A stretch of 64,000 nt of DNA from Alphaproteobacteria bacterium (GTDB lineage Bacteria > Pseudomonadota > Alphaproteobacteria > Rhodobacterales > Rhodobacteraceae): positions 1-64,000 of the forward strand of contig JAUIBL010000012.1 in assembly GCA_030428355.1 (NCBI GenBank), in the 5' to 3' direction. Numbering within the stretch: the stretch's first letter is position 1; every line of letters begins with the position of its first letter. The notes under the pieces were generated by a model, which had not been told where the DNA came from, did no database searches, and saw nothing but the letters and a program-made list of their open reading frames with translations. Shown piece after piece: positions 8,648-16,715 of this stretch. Both the position numbers and the translations under genes were made by a program.

Positions 8648-9994
8648 CTACTCTTCCGGCGCGTCTTTCTTGAGGAGATCATCAACACCTTTCTCGGCGC
8701 GTTCGGTGGCGACGATCCGTTCGAGTTCCTTGTCCATGGCGGCTTCGACATCGCCGATCGTGGCGGTTGCGGCGGCCACGGCGGCGGCGGTCGACCCCGG
8801 CGATCGGGGCGCTGACTGTGGCGCCGGCGCATCGCCCACTCCGACGATCCGCAGCGTGGTTTCCGGCATCACGATGCCGGCGTGGTCGAACGCGGCAAGG
8901 CAGAGCCGCCATGCTTCGCTCCGGGCCTTGAGATAGCTGGTTTCGTGCTGGCGAATCCAGCCGGCCACGTTGAGGATCACGGCGCTGTCCCCCAGCTCTT
9001 CGATCCAGACGGCGGGGGCAGGTTCATCAATGACGAACGGCAGCGACGTGACGGTCTGCAGCGCGAGATCCTGCGCGCGTGCAAGGTCGGTGTCATAGGC
9101 GACGCCGAGGCTGATGAGAAACCGTCTTTCGTCATTCCGGGTGTAGTTCACGATCCGGCTCTTGAAGACCGTCGCGTTGGGAATGCGGATGTGATTGCCG
9201 TCAAAGCTGAGCAGAATCGTCGCGCGGCTGGTCAGGCGGATGACCTTGCCGATGTCGCCTTCGATCTCGACCTGATCATTCGGGCGAAAGGGCTGGCGAA
9301 TCGACAGCATGATCGACGCGATGAAATTCTCGACCGTGTCGCGCACGGCAAACCCGATGGCGAGGCCGATGATCCCGGCGGCACCCAAGATGGTCGAAAG
9401 AAGGGCCGTGGCCCCAAGGATGTCGAGCGCGATCACCAGACCACCCAGAATAAAGGCGATGCGGATCACCTGTCGATAGATGTCGGCAATAAAGGCATTT
9501 GGCGCGATCCGGTCCCATGGCCGTTTCAGGCGGGCGATCAGAAAGCCGACCGCGACGACAAGCGCAAACGCGGCGGCCGCGATGGCGAGAAGCGGCAGGT
9601 AATTGATGAACTGCTCGGATCGGGCGCGGAATCGTTCGAGCGCAGGGTCAAGACGGCGCACCACGTCGGTGGTTTCCTGTACCCGGTTTTCGATGGTCAC
9701 GACCCCTTCGACGCGGCCTGCGATTTCATTCAGCCGGGTGACCGCCGGACCATCAAGGGCTGTGCCCCGCAGCGTGACGATCCCCGAATTGACGGTGACG
9801 GTGACGTCTTCATACCCGTCGAGTTCCATCAGGATTTCGCGGATGCGATTGGCGATGGCGGCGTCCTGTTCGGCGCTGTCTTCGACGGTGATGGTGCCTG
9901 TGGGCTGATCTGCGGTCTGCGCCTGAAGCGGTGCCTCATGAACGCTCAGGACAAAAAGACTGCTCAGAAAAATCAGGCGGAAAATCAGACCCAT
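8648..9994 (-). CDS. BON-domain small-conductance mechanosensitive channel (MscS family)
   Basis: A 448-residue protein with a signal or anchor segment at the N-terminus, then a periplasmic BON domain (about 35-105; VTVTVNSGIVTLRGTALDG), two to three membrane segments, and the MscS pore helix and beta domain. The pore-lining segment reads LGAAGIIGLAIGFAVRDTVENFIAS and the beta domain includes GDIGKVIRLTSRATILLSFDGN. The C-terminal 70 residues are Ala/Glu-rich and charged. It releases solutes when the membrane is stretched; the BON domain probably contacts the outer membrane or periplasmic ligands. ATG at 9994. Confidence 0.88.
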   Translation of the reverse strand: MGLIFRLIFLSSLFVLSVHEAPLQAQTADQPTGTITVEDSAEQDAAIANRIREILMELDGYEDVTVTVNSGIVTLRGTALDGPAVTRLNEIAGRVEGVVTIENRVQETTDVVRRLDPALERFRARSEQFINYLPLLAIAAAAFALVVAVGFLIARLKRPWDRIAPNAFIADIYRQVIRIAFILGGLVIALDILGATALLSTILGAAGIIGLAIGFAVRDTVENFIASIMLSIRQPFRPNDQVEIEGDIGKVIRLTSRATILLSFDGNHIRIPNATVFKSRIVNYTRNDERRFLISLGVAYDTDLARAQDLALQTVTSLPFVIDEPAPAVWIEELGDSAVILNVAGWIRQHETSYLKARSEAWRLCLAAFDHAGIVMPETTLRIVGVGDAPAPQSAPRSPGSTAAAVAAATATIGDVEAAMDKELERIVATERAEKGVDDLLKKDAPEE

Positions 9995-10042
9995 GAAGCA
10001 ACAATGCGCGACGTGGGAAAGGGTTGCAAGCGCACTGTGCCG

Positions 10043-11059
10043 TTACATGGCCTTTGGCTGAGCGTCCTCGAGATCCAGCGACGCAAGGCACTCACCCATA
10101 TCGGTGGACCAGAAGCGGTATTGCCCCCGGCCTAATCTTTTGGCGGCATAGAGCGCCACGTCGGCACGAGAGAGATGGGTCACCGGATCGCAACGCGCCG
10201 TTGCGGCAGACACGGCAATGCCGATGCTGGCCCCGATCGTGACGTCCTGTCCATCGATCTGCGCCGGTTCGGAGATGTCACTGATCAAACGGATCGCCAG
10301 CTCCGTCAGGCGCAGGTGGTCGGTCAGACCCGGGCACACGATGACGAATTCGTCCCCGCCTGCGCGGATCAGCAGATCGTCCTGCCGCGTGTGGCTGCGC
10401 AGGATCAGGGCAACCCGTTTGAGAACACTGTCCCCGATGCCATGACCCAGCGTGTCGTTGACCTGTTTGAAGCGGTCGAGATCCATGTGGAGGATCGCGT
10501 ATTCGGTATTTGATTGTCCAAGCCGGGCCAGCGCCGCGTCGAGCGCGCGCCGGTTGTGCAGCCCTGTGAGACCATCGGTCATCGCGTCGGTTTCAGCGGC
10601 GAGCCGCGCCCCGTTCAGCCGCGCGTTGAGACTGAAAGAGGCTGCGATTGCGCTGGATTTGGCCTCTTGCAGGAACAACAGTTCCATCACCAGATCGCCA
10701 GGCGCAAAATCCTGCGCCGTGAGGCCAAAGCGCTGCACCGCATCAACCACGGCGATGCCGAACGACAGGTCGAGGATCAAGCCCTGTGCCTCGTCGTCGA
10801 TCACCAGACCCCGAAATCCGATCTCGGGTTCCTGCCGAAGGCGCAGGCGCAGGACCTCTCCGGTCAGGCGACGCAGGTCCGACATGGAGGATGGTCGGGC
10901 GGGTCGCAGGATTTCGAACACTTCGAGAAACCGGCAACCGCTTGGATCGTTTATGCCAAGCTTCGAGAAGCTTTTGCCGACTTGCCGAATATGACCGGTT
11001 GGCCCGATGCAGACATGGAGCGGACGGATTGCACGCAAGAGGGCAGGTGCGGCGATCAT
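10043..11059 (-). CDS. HNOBA-GGDEF diguanylate cyclase, partner of an H-NOX-like protein
   Basis: A 338-residue cytoplasmic protein. Residues about 10-135 (RPLHVCIGPTGHIRQVG..., FLEVFEILRP, LTAQDFAPGDLVMELLFL) resemble the HNOBA (haem-NO-binding-associated) domain. A helical linker follows, then a GGDEF domain with DGLTGLHNRRAL, GGDEF at 234-238 and an inhibitory RxxD site (RQDD, 225-228), so it should make cyclic di-GMP and be product-inhibited. Its ATG overlaps the H-NOX-like stop by 4 nt, indicating co-translation as a signalling pair. The activating signal is unknown because the partner lacks the haem ligand. Confidence 0.85.
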   Translation of the reverse strand: MIAAPALLRAIRPLHVCIGPTGHIRQVGKSFSKLGINDPSGCRFLEVFEILRPARPSSMSDLRRLTGEVLRLRLRQEPEIGFRGLVIDDEAQGLILDLSFGIAVVDAVQRFGLTAQDFAPGDLVMELLFLQEAKSSAIAASFSLNARLNGARLAAETDAMTDGLTGLHNRRALDAALARLGQSNTEYAILHMDLDRFKQVNDTLGHGIGDSVLKRVALILRSHTRQDDLLIRAGGDEFVIVCPGLTDHLRLTELAIRLISDISEPAQIDGQDVTIGASIGIAVSAATARCDPVTHLSRADVALYAAKRLGRGQYRFWSTDMGECLASLDLEDAQPKAM

Positions 11060-11655
11060 TGGTGATGTGCCCCATGGGCAACCGACAATGAAAACCCGCG
11101 ATCATCGGCAAAGTCGGTTTCGATGACCTGCACCTCGATGATCTCGGCCCCGTTCCGCAGGCCGCGATGGTCAAGCAGGGCAAGCGTTCCGTAGTCATCG
11201 GCCATCGCGCGCAGCAATCCCACCATGATGTGCCCAAACCCTATCGGATTGTCCGCGCATTGGATCGTGAAGCTTTGCGGTATGGTTTCCTGCACAAGGA
11301 TGCTTGGCAGGTCCAGACCAGACACCGCGAGGCGGGTCCGGTCGGGCAAATCGCCAAGGGACTGCAGAAGTTCCGCGAATGTATCGCCGCCGAACCGCAT
11401 CAGACGCCGCACCGAAGCGTGGTTCTGATGAATGATGAGATAGGCCCCCAGATCCTCAAGGATCACGGACCCAGGCCGATCCAGCACCGTGACACATGCC
11501 TCAAGCAACGTGGGGAAATACCCGGCGTCATATTGCAGCATCGCCTCGAACGAGGTGACAGGCAGGTCGGCCTGAGCCACAGCCCGCGTCCAGTGGTCCG
11601 GACCAAAAACATCCGAGACGAAGGCTTCGAGTGTGCGAAAAATGAGACCGTGCAT
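11056..11655 (-). CDS. H-NOX-like sensor protein lacking haem-binding residues
   Basis: A 199-residue protein with the H-NOX (HNOB) start MHGLIFRTLEAFV and overall fold; I chose ATG 11655 because the family begins MxG. By eye alignment to the soluble guanylate cyclase beta subunit H-NOX domain, the proximal haem His105 corresponds to Pro104 (LGDLPDRTRL), and the YxSxR haem-propionate motif corresponds to CxDxP at 133-137. All canonical haem contacts are therefore missing, although His76 and His79 (IIHQNH) lie nearby. It is co-translated with the HNOBA-GGDEF cyclase. It probably controls that cyclase but by a signal other than classic haem-NO binding. Confidence 0.8.
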   Translation of the reverse strand: MHGLIFRTLEAFVSDVFGPDHWTRAVAQADLPVTSFEAMLQYDAGYFPTLLEACVTVLDRPGSVILEDLGAYLIIHQNHASVRRLMRFGGDTFAELLQSLGDLPDRTRLAVSGLDLPSILVQETIPQSFTIQCADNPIGFGHIMVGLLRAMADDYGTLALLDHRGLRNGAEIIEVQVIETDFADDRGFSLSVAHGAHHQ

Positions 11656-11722
11656 GGGATGCGCCTTTTGTTTGAGGCTCACCATCGCAGTCAGGTCTTA
11701 AGAAACGGCAAATTGCGGACGG

Positions 11723-13282
11723 TCAGAAATCCGTCGGCGCGCCGCCTTCGGCTTTGCGGCGTTCGACAAAAGCCAACAGCTCTTCGTGGATGGCTTCATC
11801 CATCGGCGGCGCCTCGAATTCCTCTAGAATGGCCTTGTACATCACATGGGCCCGTTCCGGCGTCCAGATGCTGCCCGCAGCTTCCCAGGCCTCGTAGTTC
11901 TTCCAGTCGGACAGGAAGGGTTGATAGAACGCCGTCGTGTAGCGTTCCTGCGTGTGTTTCGTGCCGAAGAAATGTCCGTTGCTGCCCACTTCGCGGATCG
12001 CCTCGAGTCCCAGACCGTCATCACTCACGTCGCAGATCGCCGGATCCATGTAGCGGATCAACTGCTGGATCACCTCGCAATCCATGACGAATTTCTCGGG
12101 GCTGGCGATCAGCCCGCCTTCGAGCCACCCGGCGGCGTGGTAGACAAGGTTGGTGCCCGACTGGATGGCGGCCCAGAGGCTGTGCTCGGTTTCCCACATC
12201 GCCTGCCCATCCGGCACGTTGGCCGCGCAGACGCCCGAGGATCGCAGCGGCAGACCGTAAAAGCGGGCCATCTGGCCGGTCATTTGCGTGGCGCGGATGT
12301 ATTCCGGTGTACCAAAGGCCGGCGCGCCGGATTTCATATCGACATTCGATGTGAATGTGCCGATGGCGCAGGGCGCACCGGGGTTGATGATCTGGGCCAG
12401 AACAATGGCGCTCAGCCCTTCAGCCAGCGATTGCGCGACAGCCCCCGCCATCGTGACGGGCGCCATCGCCCCGGCAAGGGTGAAGGGTGTGACGATACAC
12501 CCCTGCCCGCGCGCGGCGCAGCGCATCCAGCCGTCCATCATCGGATGGTCATGCTTGAGCGGCGAGGTCGAGTTGATGTTGGTGTACATGCGCGGGCTGG
12601 CGTCGAATTCCTCGTGCGACAGACCACCGGCGATGCGCACCATCTCCATCACGTCCTCGACGCGCTCTTTGCCCAGCGAATAGGCGTGCGCGACCTTGTC
12701 GGTCAGAGTGAGCTTGTCATAGAGCACATCCAGATGCCGAACGCTGGCATGAATGTCGACGGGTTCGACAGGGTAGCCGCCGACGAAGTGGATACAGTTG
12801 AAATACTGCGACAGCTTGAGGAAATTGCGGCACATCTCGCGCGTGCCGGGCACTTTGCGGCCCATTTCCATGTCCCAGTAATTGGGCGGCGAGGAAACAT
12901 TGCCGAAAAGGATATGCCCGTCTCCGACAACGATCTTCCGGTCCACATTGCGCGGGGTGATGGTGAACGAGCGGGGCGCTTTGCCCACCCACTCCATCAC
13001 GAAATCGCGCCCCATGCGCACGTTTTCGCCGTCAACAGTACAGCCAGCGTCCTTGAGAATGCGCACCGCCTCGGGGTTCAGAAATTCGATCCCGATCTCT
13101 TCGAGAATGATCATGGCGGCATCGTGAACACGCGCCACACCTTCCTCGCTGAGAGGCTCTGTCGGGCGGTCGATGTTGATCGGCAGGCTCCAGGGGAGTT
13201 GTTCGATCACTGCCGAGCCGCGGCGCACGGCATGGCCAGACCGCCCTCCGCTCCGGCGTTTGCGTGTCGTGGCCTCGGTCAT
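11723..13282 (-). CDS. MttB-family (non-pyrrolysine) trimethylamine/betaine-type methyltransferase
   Basis: A 519-residue cytoplasmic protein of the MttB superfamily. Recognisable blocks are EEIGIEFLNPEAVRILKDAG, MGRDFVMEWVGKAPRSF, GGYPVEPVDI, TPFTLAGAMAPVTMAGA and GCIVTPF. There is no in-frame stop, so the pyrrolysine (UAG) of archaeal MttB is absent; such homologues include glycine betaine or other quaternary amine methyltransferases that hand the methyl group to a corrinoid protein. No corrinoid protein or MtgA-like partner lies beside it in this window. Substrate is uncertain. Confidence 0.85.
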   Translation of the reverse strand: MTEATTRKRRSGGRSGHAVRRGSAVIEQLPWSLPINIDRPTEPLSEEGVARVHDAAMIILEEIGIEFLNPEAVRILKDAGCTVDGENVRMGRDFVMEWVGKAPRSFTITPRNVDRKIVVGDGHILFGNVSSPPNYWDMEMGRKVPGTREMCRNFLKLSQYFNCIHFVGGYPVEPVDIHASVRHLDVLYDKLTLTDKVAHAYSLGKERVEDVMEMVRIAGGLSHEEFDASPRMYTNINSTSPLKHDHPMMDGWMRCAARGQGCIVTPFTLAGAMAPVTMAGAVAQSLAEGLSAIVLAQIINPGAPCAIGTFTSNVDMKSGAPAFGTPEYIRATQMTGQMARFYGLPLRSSGVCAANVPDGQAMWETEHSLWAAIQSGTNLVYHAAGWLEGGLIASPEKFVMDCEVIQQLIRYMDPAICDVSDDGLGLEAIREVGSNGHFFGTKHTQERYTTAFYQPFLSDWKNYEAWEAAGSIWTPERAHVMYKAILEEFEAPPMDEAIHEELLAFVERRKAEGGAPTDF

Positions 13283-13382
13283 GGCATCCTCCTGCGTTTC
13301 CCGTGTAGCTAGGCATCGCAGAAGTCACTTATCCTGCCGGAACACGACTCATACGGTCGCTTTTGACCTTTTCAAACGGCGA

Positions 13383-14093
13383 TCACACCAGGCCAAGCCA
13401 AGCCGGAAGATGCCCGATGTCGGGCAACACAAGATCCGCAAAAGGCGCAAGATCCGAGGTTGAGGCCATTCCCGTCAGAACGGCAACTGTGCCCATTCCG
13501 GCGGCACGCCCTGCGATGAGGTCATGCGTGCTGTCACCAACCATCAAAGTCCTGCCGGGGTCTATGCCCACGGCAGAGCTGAATGCCAGCAATTGTCCCG
13601 GTCCGGGTTTCGCACCATAGCCACTGTCGGACCCGGCGATGAAATCGAAACACCGCCGCACCCCAGCAGCATCAAGATGGGCAAAAGCGGGCGCTTCGGC
13701 ATCGTTGGTGGCCACACCAAGCCTGATCCCGGCTGCCGACAGCCTTTCCAGCAGTGGAGCCAGCGGAACCGCCTCGACCATCGGAGCCGCAGCGGCTTCT
13801 TCGTTGATCATCGCGAATAATCTGTCCTTCGAAAGGTGTGGACATTCCGGTGCCAACGTCTCGACCAGCTCGTCCGGGGTTCCCGCGATCACAAAACTGT
13901 CGGGCGCAAAGACACCGGCTGCCAGATCGAACCCGATGATACGCCCTAACACACCGGCGCGATGGGGATCATCATCCGCGATGCGCATGAGAAATGTCTT
14001 GGCCCAGGCGTTCCACGTCGCTCCGAAGTCAAACAGCGTGCCGTCCTTGTCGAACAGGATCGCACCGATCTGGCGCGGGTCGATTTGGGTCAT
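13383..14093 (-). CDS. HAD-family phosphatase (phosphoglycolate phosphatase-like)
   Basis: A 236-residue HAD hydrolase. Motif I is ILFDKDGTLFDF with the two catalytic aspartates, motif II is LGVATND (Thr), and motif IV is LMVGDSTHDLIAGRAAG. The cap insertion of about 70 residues is helical (class C1). The ATG at 14093 overlaps the DUF3572 stop as ATGA; an upstream TTG at 14099 is less likely. The substrate is a small phosphate ester; phosphoglycolate is only the nearest family guess. Confidence 0.8.
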   Translation of the reverse strand: MTQIDPRQIGAILFDKDGTLFDFGATWNAWAKTFLMRIADDDPHRAGVLGRIIGFDLAAGVFAPDSFVIAGTPDELVETLAPECPHLSKDRLFAMINEEAAAAPMVEAVPLAPLLERLSAAGIRLGVATNDAEAPAFAHLDAAGVRRCFDFIAGSDSGYGAKPGPGQLLAFSSAVGIDPGRTLMVGDSTHDLIAGRAAGMGTVAVLTGMASTSDLAPFADLVLPDIGHLPAWLGLV

Positions 14094-14374
14094 GTCCAAT
14101 GCACCTGTTCGCCGCCGGGCAGAACGGCCCGTGCCTGCATCAAGCGGTCATAGGGGATGCCTTCGCTGTCACAGAACGCGATCACCCAGGCATCGTCCAT
14201 CATGATGAAATCCAGCACCGAGGCCTGAAACTCGGGCATGCCGATACCGTCGCGGAACGCCGCCTCGTCTGCGCCGGTCGAGCCCATGAAGACCGGCAGC
14301 AGATCATCGTTTCCAGCCAGCCAGACAATGGCCTTGATTGCGAGCTGCTCTGCCCCGTCTCTTGAAACAGACAT
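14090..14374 (-). CDS. DUF3572 family protein
   Basis: A 94-residue cytoplasmic protein beginning MSVSRDGAEQLAIK. The pattern LAIKAIVWLAGNDDLLPVFMGSTG, then FQASVLDFIMMDDAWV and RAVLPGGEQVHW at the end, matches the DUF3572 family, which is common in alphaproteobacteria and has no known function. It overlaps the HAD gene by 4 nt and is divergent from the PleD-like gene 91 nt away. Confidence 0.8.
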   Translation of the reverse strand: MSVSRDGAEQLAIKAIVWLAGNDDLLPVFMGSTGADEAAFRDGIGMPEFQASVLDFIMMDDAWVIAFCDSEGIPYDRLMQARAVLPGGEQVHWT

Positions 14375-14464
14375 TTTTAGATATTTCCCACACGCTTTCT
14401 TAACCAATAGCGGCAATGAATTGGTGAGCAAAGTCTTAACGCAAGTCAGCTTAACGGAGTCGTC

Positions 14465-15868
14465 GTGCCAAGGTCCGTTCTGATCATCGACGCCATCAGC
14501 ACCCGCCGCATTCACCTGCGCGCGCAGCTCGACACGACGGCCTATCCTGTCGATCTGGCCGAAACACAATCCGAAGGTTTGGCAAGGGCCCGCAAAGACC
14601 CACCGGATGTCGTGATCATCGCCGACGACCTGCCGGACCTGCGCCTGCGCCAATTCTGCAAGACACTGCGCAGCCAGAAGCAAACGCAGTTCACAACCGT
14701 GGTTGTGGCCGTGCAAAGCGAAAATCAGTCGGCACGGGTCAGTGCTCTGGTGGATGGGGCACATGATGTCATCGACATGAAATGCGATGCTGTCGACCTC
14801 AAGGCCCGGATGCGCAGTTTCATGCGATCGAGCGATTACCTCAGCGCCATGGACCGACCGGCACATGGACATATCCCGCAGGGCCTATCGGAATCCCGAC
14901 CGGACTTCGCCCCCATAACCACGGCCACTTTCGTCGCGCCAAACCCCGACACACATCTCTTCGGGTCTCTGCGCAAGATGTCAGCAGATGCAGGCATTGA
15001 CGCACGGCACGCAGCCATGCACACGGTGCGCCGCGATCCGGATGCCGAAAGTGACGTCTACATTCTTTTTGAAACCGAGCCAAATGACGGTATCCGCGAT
15101 ACGCTCATTGCGCTCCGAAACCATCCCGTCAGCCGCAGGAGCCGCATCCTGTTTGTCACCGATTGCACGTCTCGAAGCGCGTCGCCACTGGATCTCGGGG
15201 CCGACGATCAGGTTCCGACGGAGATCAGCCCGTCCGAACTGACCCTGAGGATCACGCGATTGGCGCGCGGCAAGCGGGACGCGGATCGCAGAAGCGCGGA
15301 AACACAGGAACTGGCTCAGAAAGCCTATGTGGATGCGTTGACCGGATTGAACAATCGCACCGCGATGGAGGACTATCTGGTGCGGATGGATCGGGCACTT
15401 GCCGACCAGCCAAAGGCCATCGCCGTGATGATTGCCGATCTCGATCACTTCAAAGCCATCAATGACAGTCACGGTCACGCAGCGGGTGATGTGATCCTTG
15501 CGAAAGTCGCACAGACCCTGAAGTCAAAGCTGCGCGATGGCGATTTCATCGCGCGCTATGGTGGCGAGGAATTTCTGATCGTGTTGCCGAATGTCAAACG
15601 CGATCACGCTCGGGACGTCGCCATGCGCCTGCGTGATGCCGTTGCGGACACCCCGATCGCGCTCACATCGGGAACGGTTGTGCGGGCAACGATCAGCATA
15701 GGACTTGCCGTCGCACACAAGTCAGAACGGAAGACGACCAGAGACTTGCAGCGCGCCGCTGACACTGCGCTCTATTCGGCCAAGCGCAGCGGACGCAACC
15801 GGATCGAGCTGGCACAGATGGTCAGTCCTCTGGGGCGACCTCTTGGCGGCTCCCGCGCAGAGTTGTGA
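14465..15868 (+). CDS. PleD-like REC-REC-GGDEF diguanylate cyclase with degenerate receivers
   Basis: A 467-residue protein starting at GTG 14465. Residues 1-120 form a receiver fold, but the position of the PleD phospho-acceptor Asp53 is Ala53 (VVIIADDLP; Asp54 and Asp55 follow). A second receiver-like domain (about 160-265) also lacks an obvious acceptor. The GGDEF domain (285-460) is intact: DALTGLNNR, GGEEF at 365-369 and inhibitory-site RDGD at 356-359. It should make cyclic di-GMP. Control by phosphorylation like Caulobacter PleD is doubtful unless Asp54 substitutes. Confidence 0.88.
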   Translation: MPRSVLIIDAISTRRIHLRAQLDTTAYPVDLAETQSEGLARARKDPPDVVIIADDLPDLRLRQFCKTLRSQKQTQFTTVVVAVQSENQSARVSALVDGAHDVIDMKCDAVDLKARMRSFMRSSDYLSAMDRPAHGHIPQGLSESRPDFAPITTATFVAPNPDTHLFGSLRKMSADAGIDARHAAMHTVRRDPDAESDVYILFETEPNDGIRDTLIALRNHPVSRRSRILFVTDCTSRSASPLDLGADDQVPTEISPSELTLRITRLARGKRDADRRSAETQELAQKAYVDALTGLNNRTAMEDYLVRMDRALADQPKAIAVMIADLDHFKAINDSHGHAAGDVILAKVAQTLKSKLRDGDFIARYGGEEFLIVLPNVKRDHARDVAMRLRDAVADTPIALTSGTVVRATISIGLAVAHKSERKTTRDLQRAADTALYSAKRSGRNRIELAQMVSPLGRPLGGSRAEL

Positions 15869-15889
15869 CAGGCGCACGGGACACGCGGA

Positions 15890-16381
15890 TCATCGACGCA
15901 GCCGCTTGGCGAGGTCCGCAATACGCTCTTCGATCCGGTCGGCATAGGCCGCCCGTTCGGCATCGGTCATATCCGCAATCCGTTGAACGAGAACCATACG
16001 GCCCATGTCCTCGCGGTCGGCACGGGCACGGGACTGTTCGGCCATCGCCTCGAGAAACGCGTCAGGGCTGAAGGGCGTGGCACGCAGGATGTCGAGCGTT
16101 GCTTCGAGGTCCACCAGAAACGCACCGCGATCCCGCCCCTGACGTTGCAGCCCCGTCTCGAAATCCCGTCGCAATGCGCGGCGGTCTTCATCGCTGAGCG
16201 CCCGCACGAACACGGTTCCGAAATCCGCGCGCGTCCGGTCGACGCGTTTTTCCGGACCACCCGTTATGAAGAAACCCGCAGCGGCGGCAATCACCAGAAG
16301 GTTCAGCGCCACCGAAACGAACAGTGTCACGCGCATCCAGCGGGGAGGTTTCTGATCTCGACGTTCAGCCATGTCAGCCAT
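15890..16381 (-). CDS. CnrX/ZraP-like periplasmic sensor protein
   Basis: A 163-residue protein with one N-terminal membrane segment (LFVSVALNLLVIAAAAGFFI, about residues 18-37) and a periplasmic helical domain rich in Arg, Asp and Glu. Patterns such as LSDEDRRALRRDF and helices ending in MTDAERAAYADRI match the 'periplasmic heavy-metal sensor' family. I took ATG 16381 (8-nt overlap with the upstream gene); ATG 16372 is an alternative. It is the last gene of the ECF sigma operon, so it likely helps sense envelope or metal stress. No cluster of metal ligands is evident. Confidence 0.7.
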   Translation of the reverse strand: MADMAERRDQKPPRWMRVTLFVSVALNLLVIAAAAGFFITGGPEKRVDRTRADFGTVFVRALSDEDRRALRRDFETGLQRQGRDRGAFLVDLEATLDILRATPFSPDAFLEAMAEQSRARADREDMGRMVLVQRIADMTDAERAAYADRIEERIADLAKRLRR

Positions 16382-16715
16382 CCACCAAGAGCAGGTCAAA
16401 CGCGCCAAGCCCGGCCCCGAGATCCAACCCTGCCGCATCGACAGGCGAAAGAGCGGTCATCAGGTCATCGGTCAATACGCCACCGGCCCAGACACCGACA
16501 CAAGCCGTCATGGCAAGACCGGCCATTGCGGGCCACCCCCCAAGCGCCCCGACAACCTGTTTCCAGAAAGGTTGCCGTTCGGTGACCGGAACATGCGCCG
16601 CAGCATCCACCAGAACACGCGCCAGCAACCCATCGGGAAGCGGTGGCGGTGCCTGCCGTGCGGCGGCAAAGGCTGTCTCCAGCGGGTCGTCAACAGGAGG
16701 TTTCGACTGTGTCAT
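16374..16715 (-). CDS. Small membrane protein, candidate anti-sigma factor
   Basis: A 113-residue protein: a cytoplasmic N-terminal part (about 1-60), one hydrophobic segment (WPAMAGLAMTACVGVWAGGVL) and a short periplasmic tail. It overlaps the ECF sigma gene by 26 nt on its 5' side and the sensor gene by 8 nt on its 3' side. Position immediately after an ECF sigma gene plus single-pass topology suggest an anti-sigma factor. It lacks the HxxxCxxC motif of zinc-binding anti-sigma factors. Confidence 0.6.
   Translation of the reverse strand: MTQSKPPVDDPLETAFAAARQAPPPLPDGLLARVLVDAAAHVPVTERQPFWKQVVGALGGWPAMAGLAMTACVGVWAGGVLTDDLMTALSPVDAAGLDLGAGLGAFDLLLVDG

Noticed and set aside
8404-8673. Plus-strand reading frame of 89 codons across the tRNA-Gln region (contains VVGFEPTVRGTKN)
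   Set aside because: This is the antisense translation of the tRNA-Gln gene, a well-known type of spurious protein; the tRNA cloverleaf is complete on the other strand.
8882-10135. Long plus-strand frame of 417 codons opposite the MscS gene
   Set aside because: It is the antisense of the BON-MscS gene, whose domains and motifs are unambiguous; the plus-strand product is low-complexity and resembles no family.
11723-13282. Pyrrolysine-containing MttB
   Set aside because: No in-frame UAG occurs in the gene, so it is a non-pyrrolysine family member.
14430-14460. TTAA-rich stretch before the PleD-like gene as a CtrA site
   Set aside because: The two TTAAC half sites are 11 nt apart rather than the 7 nt of the CtrA consensus, so the call is not supported.
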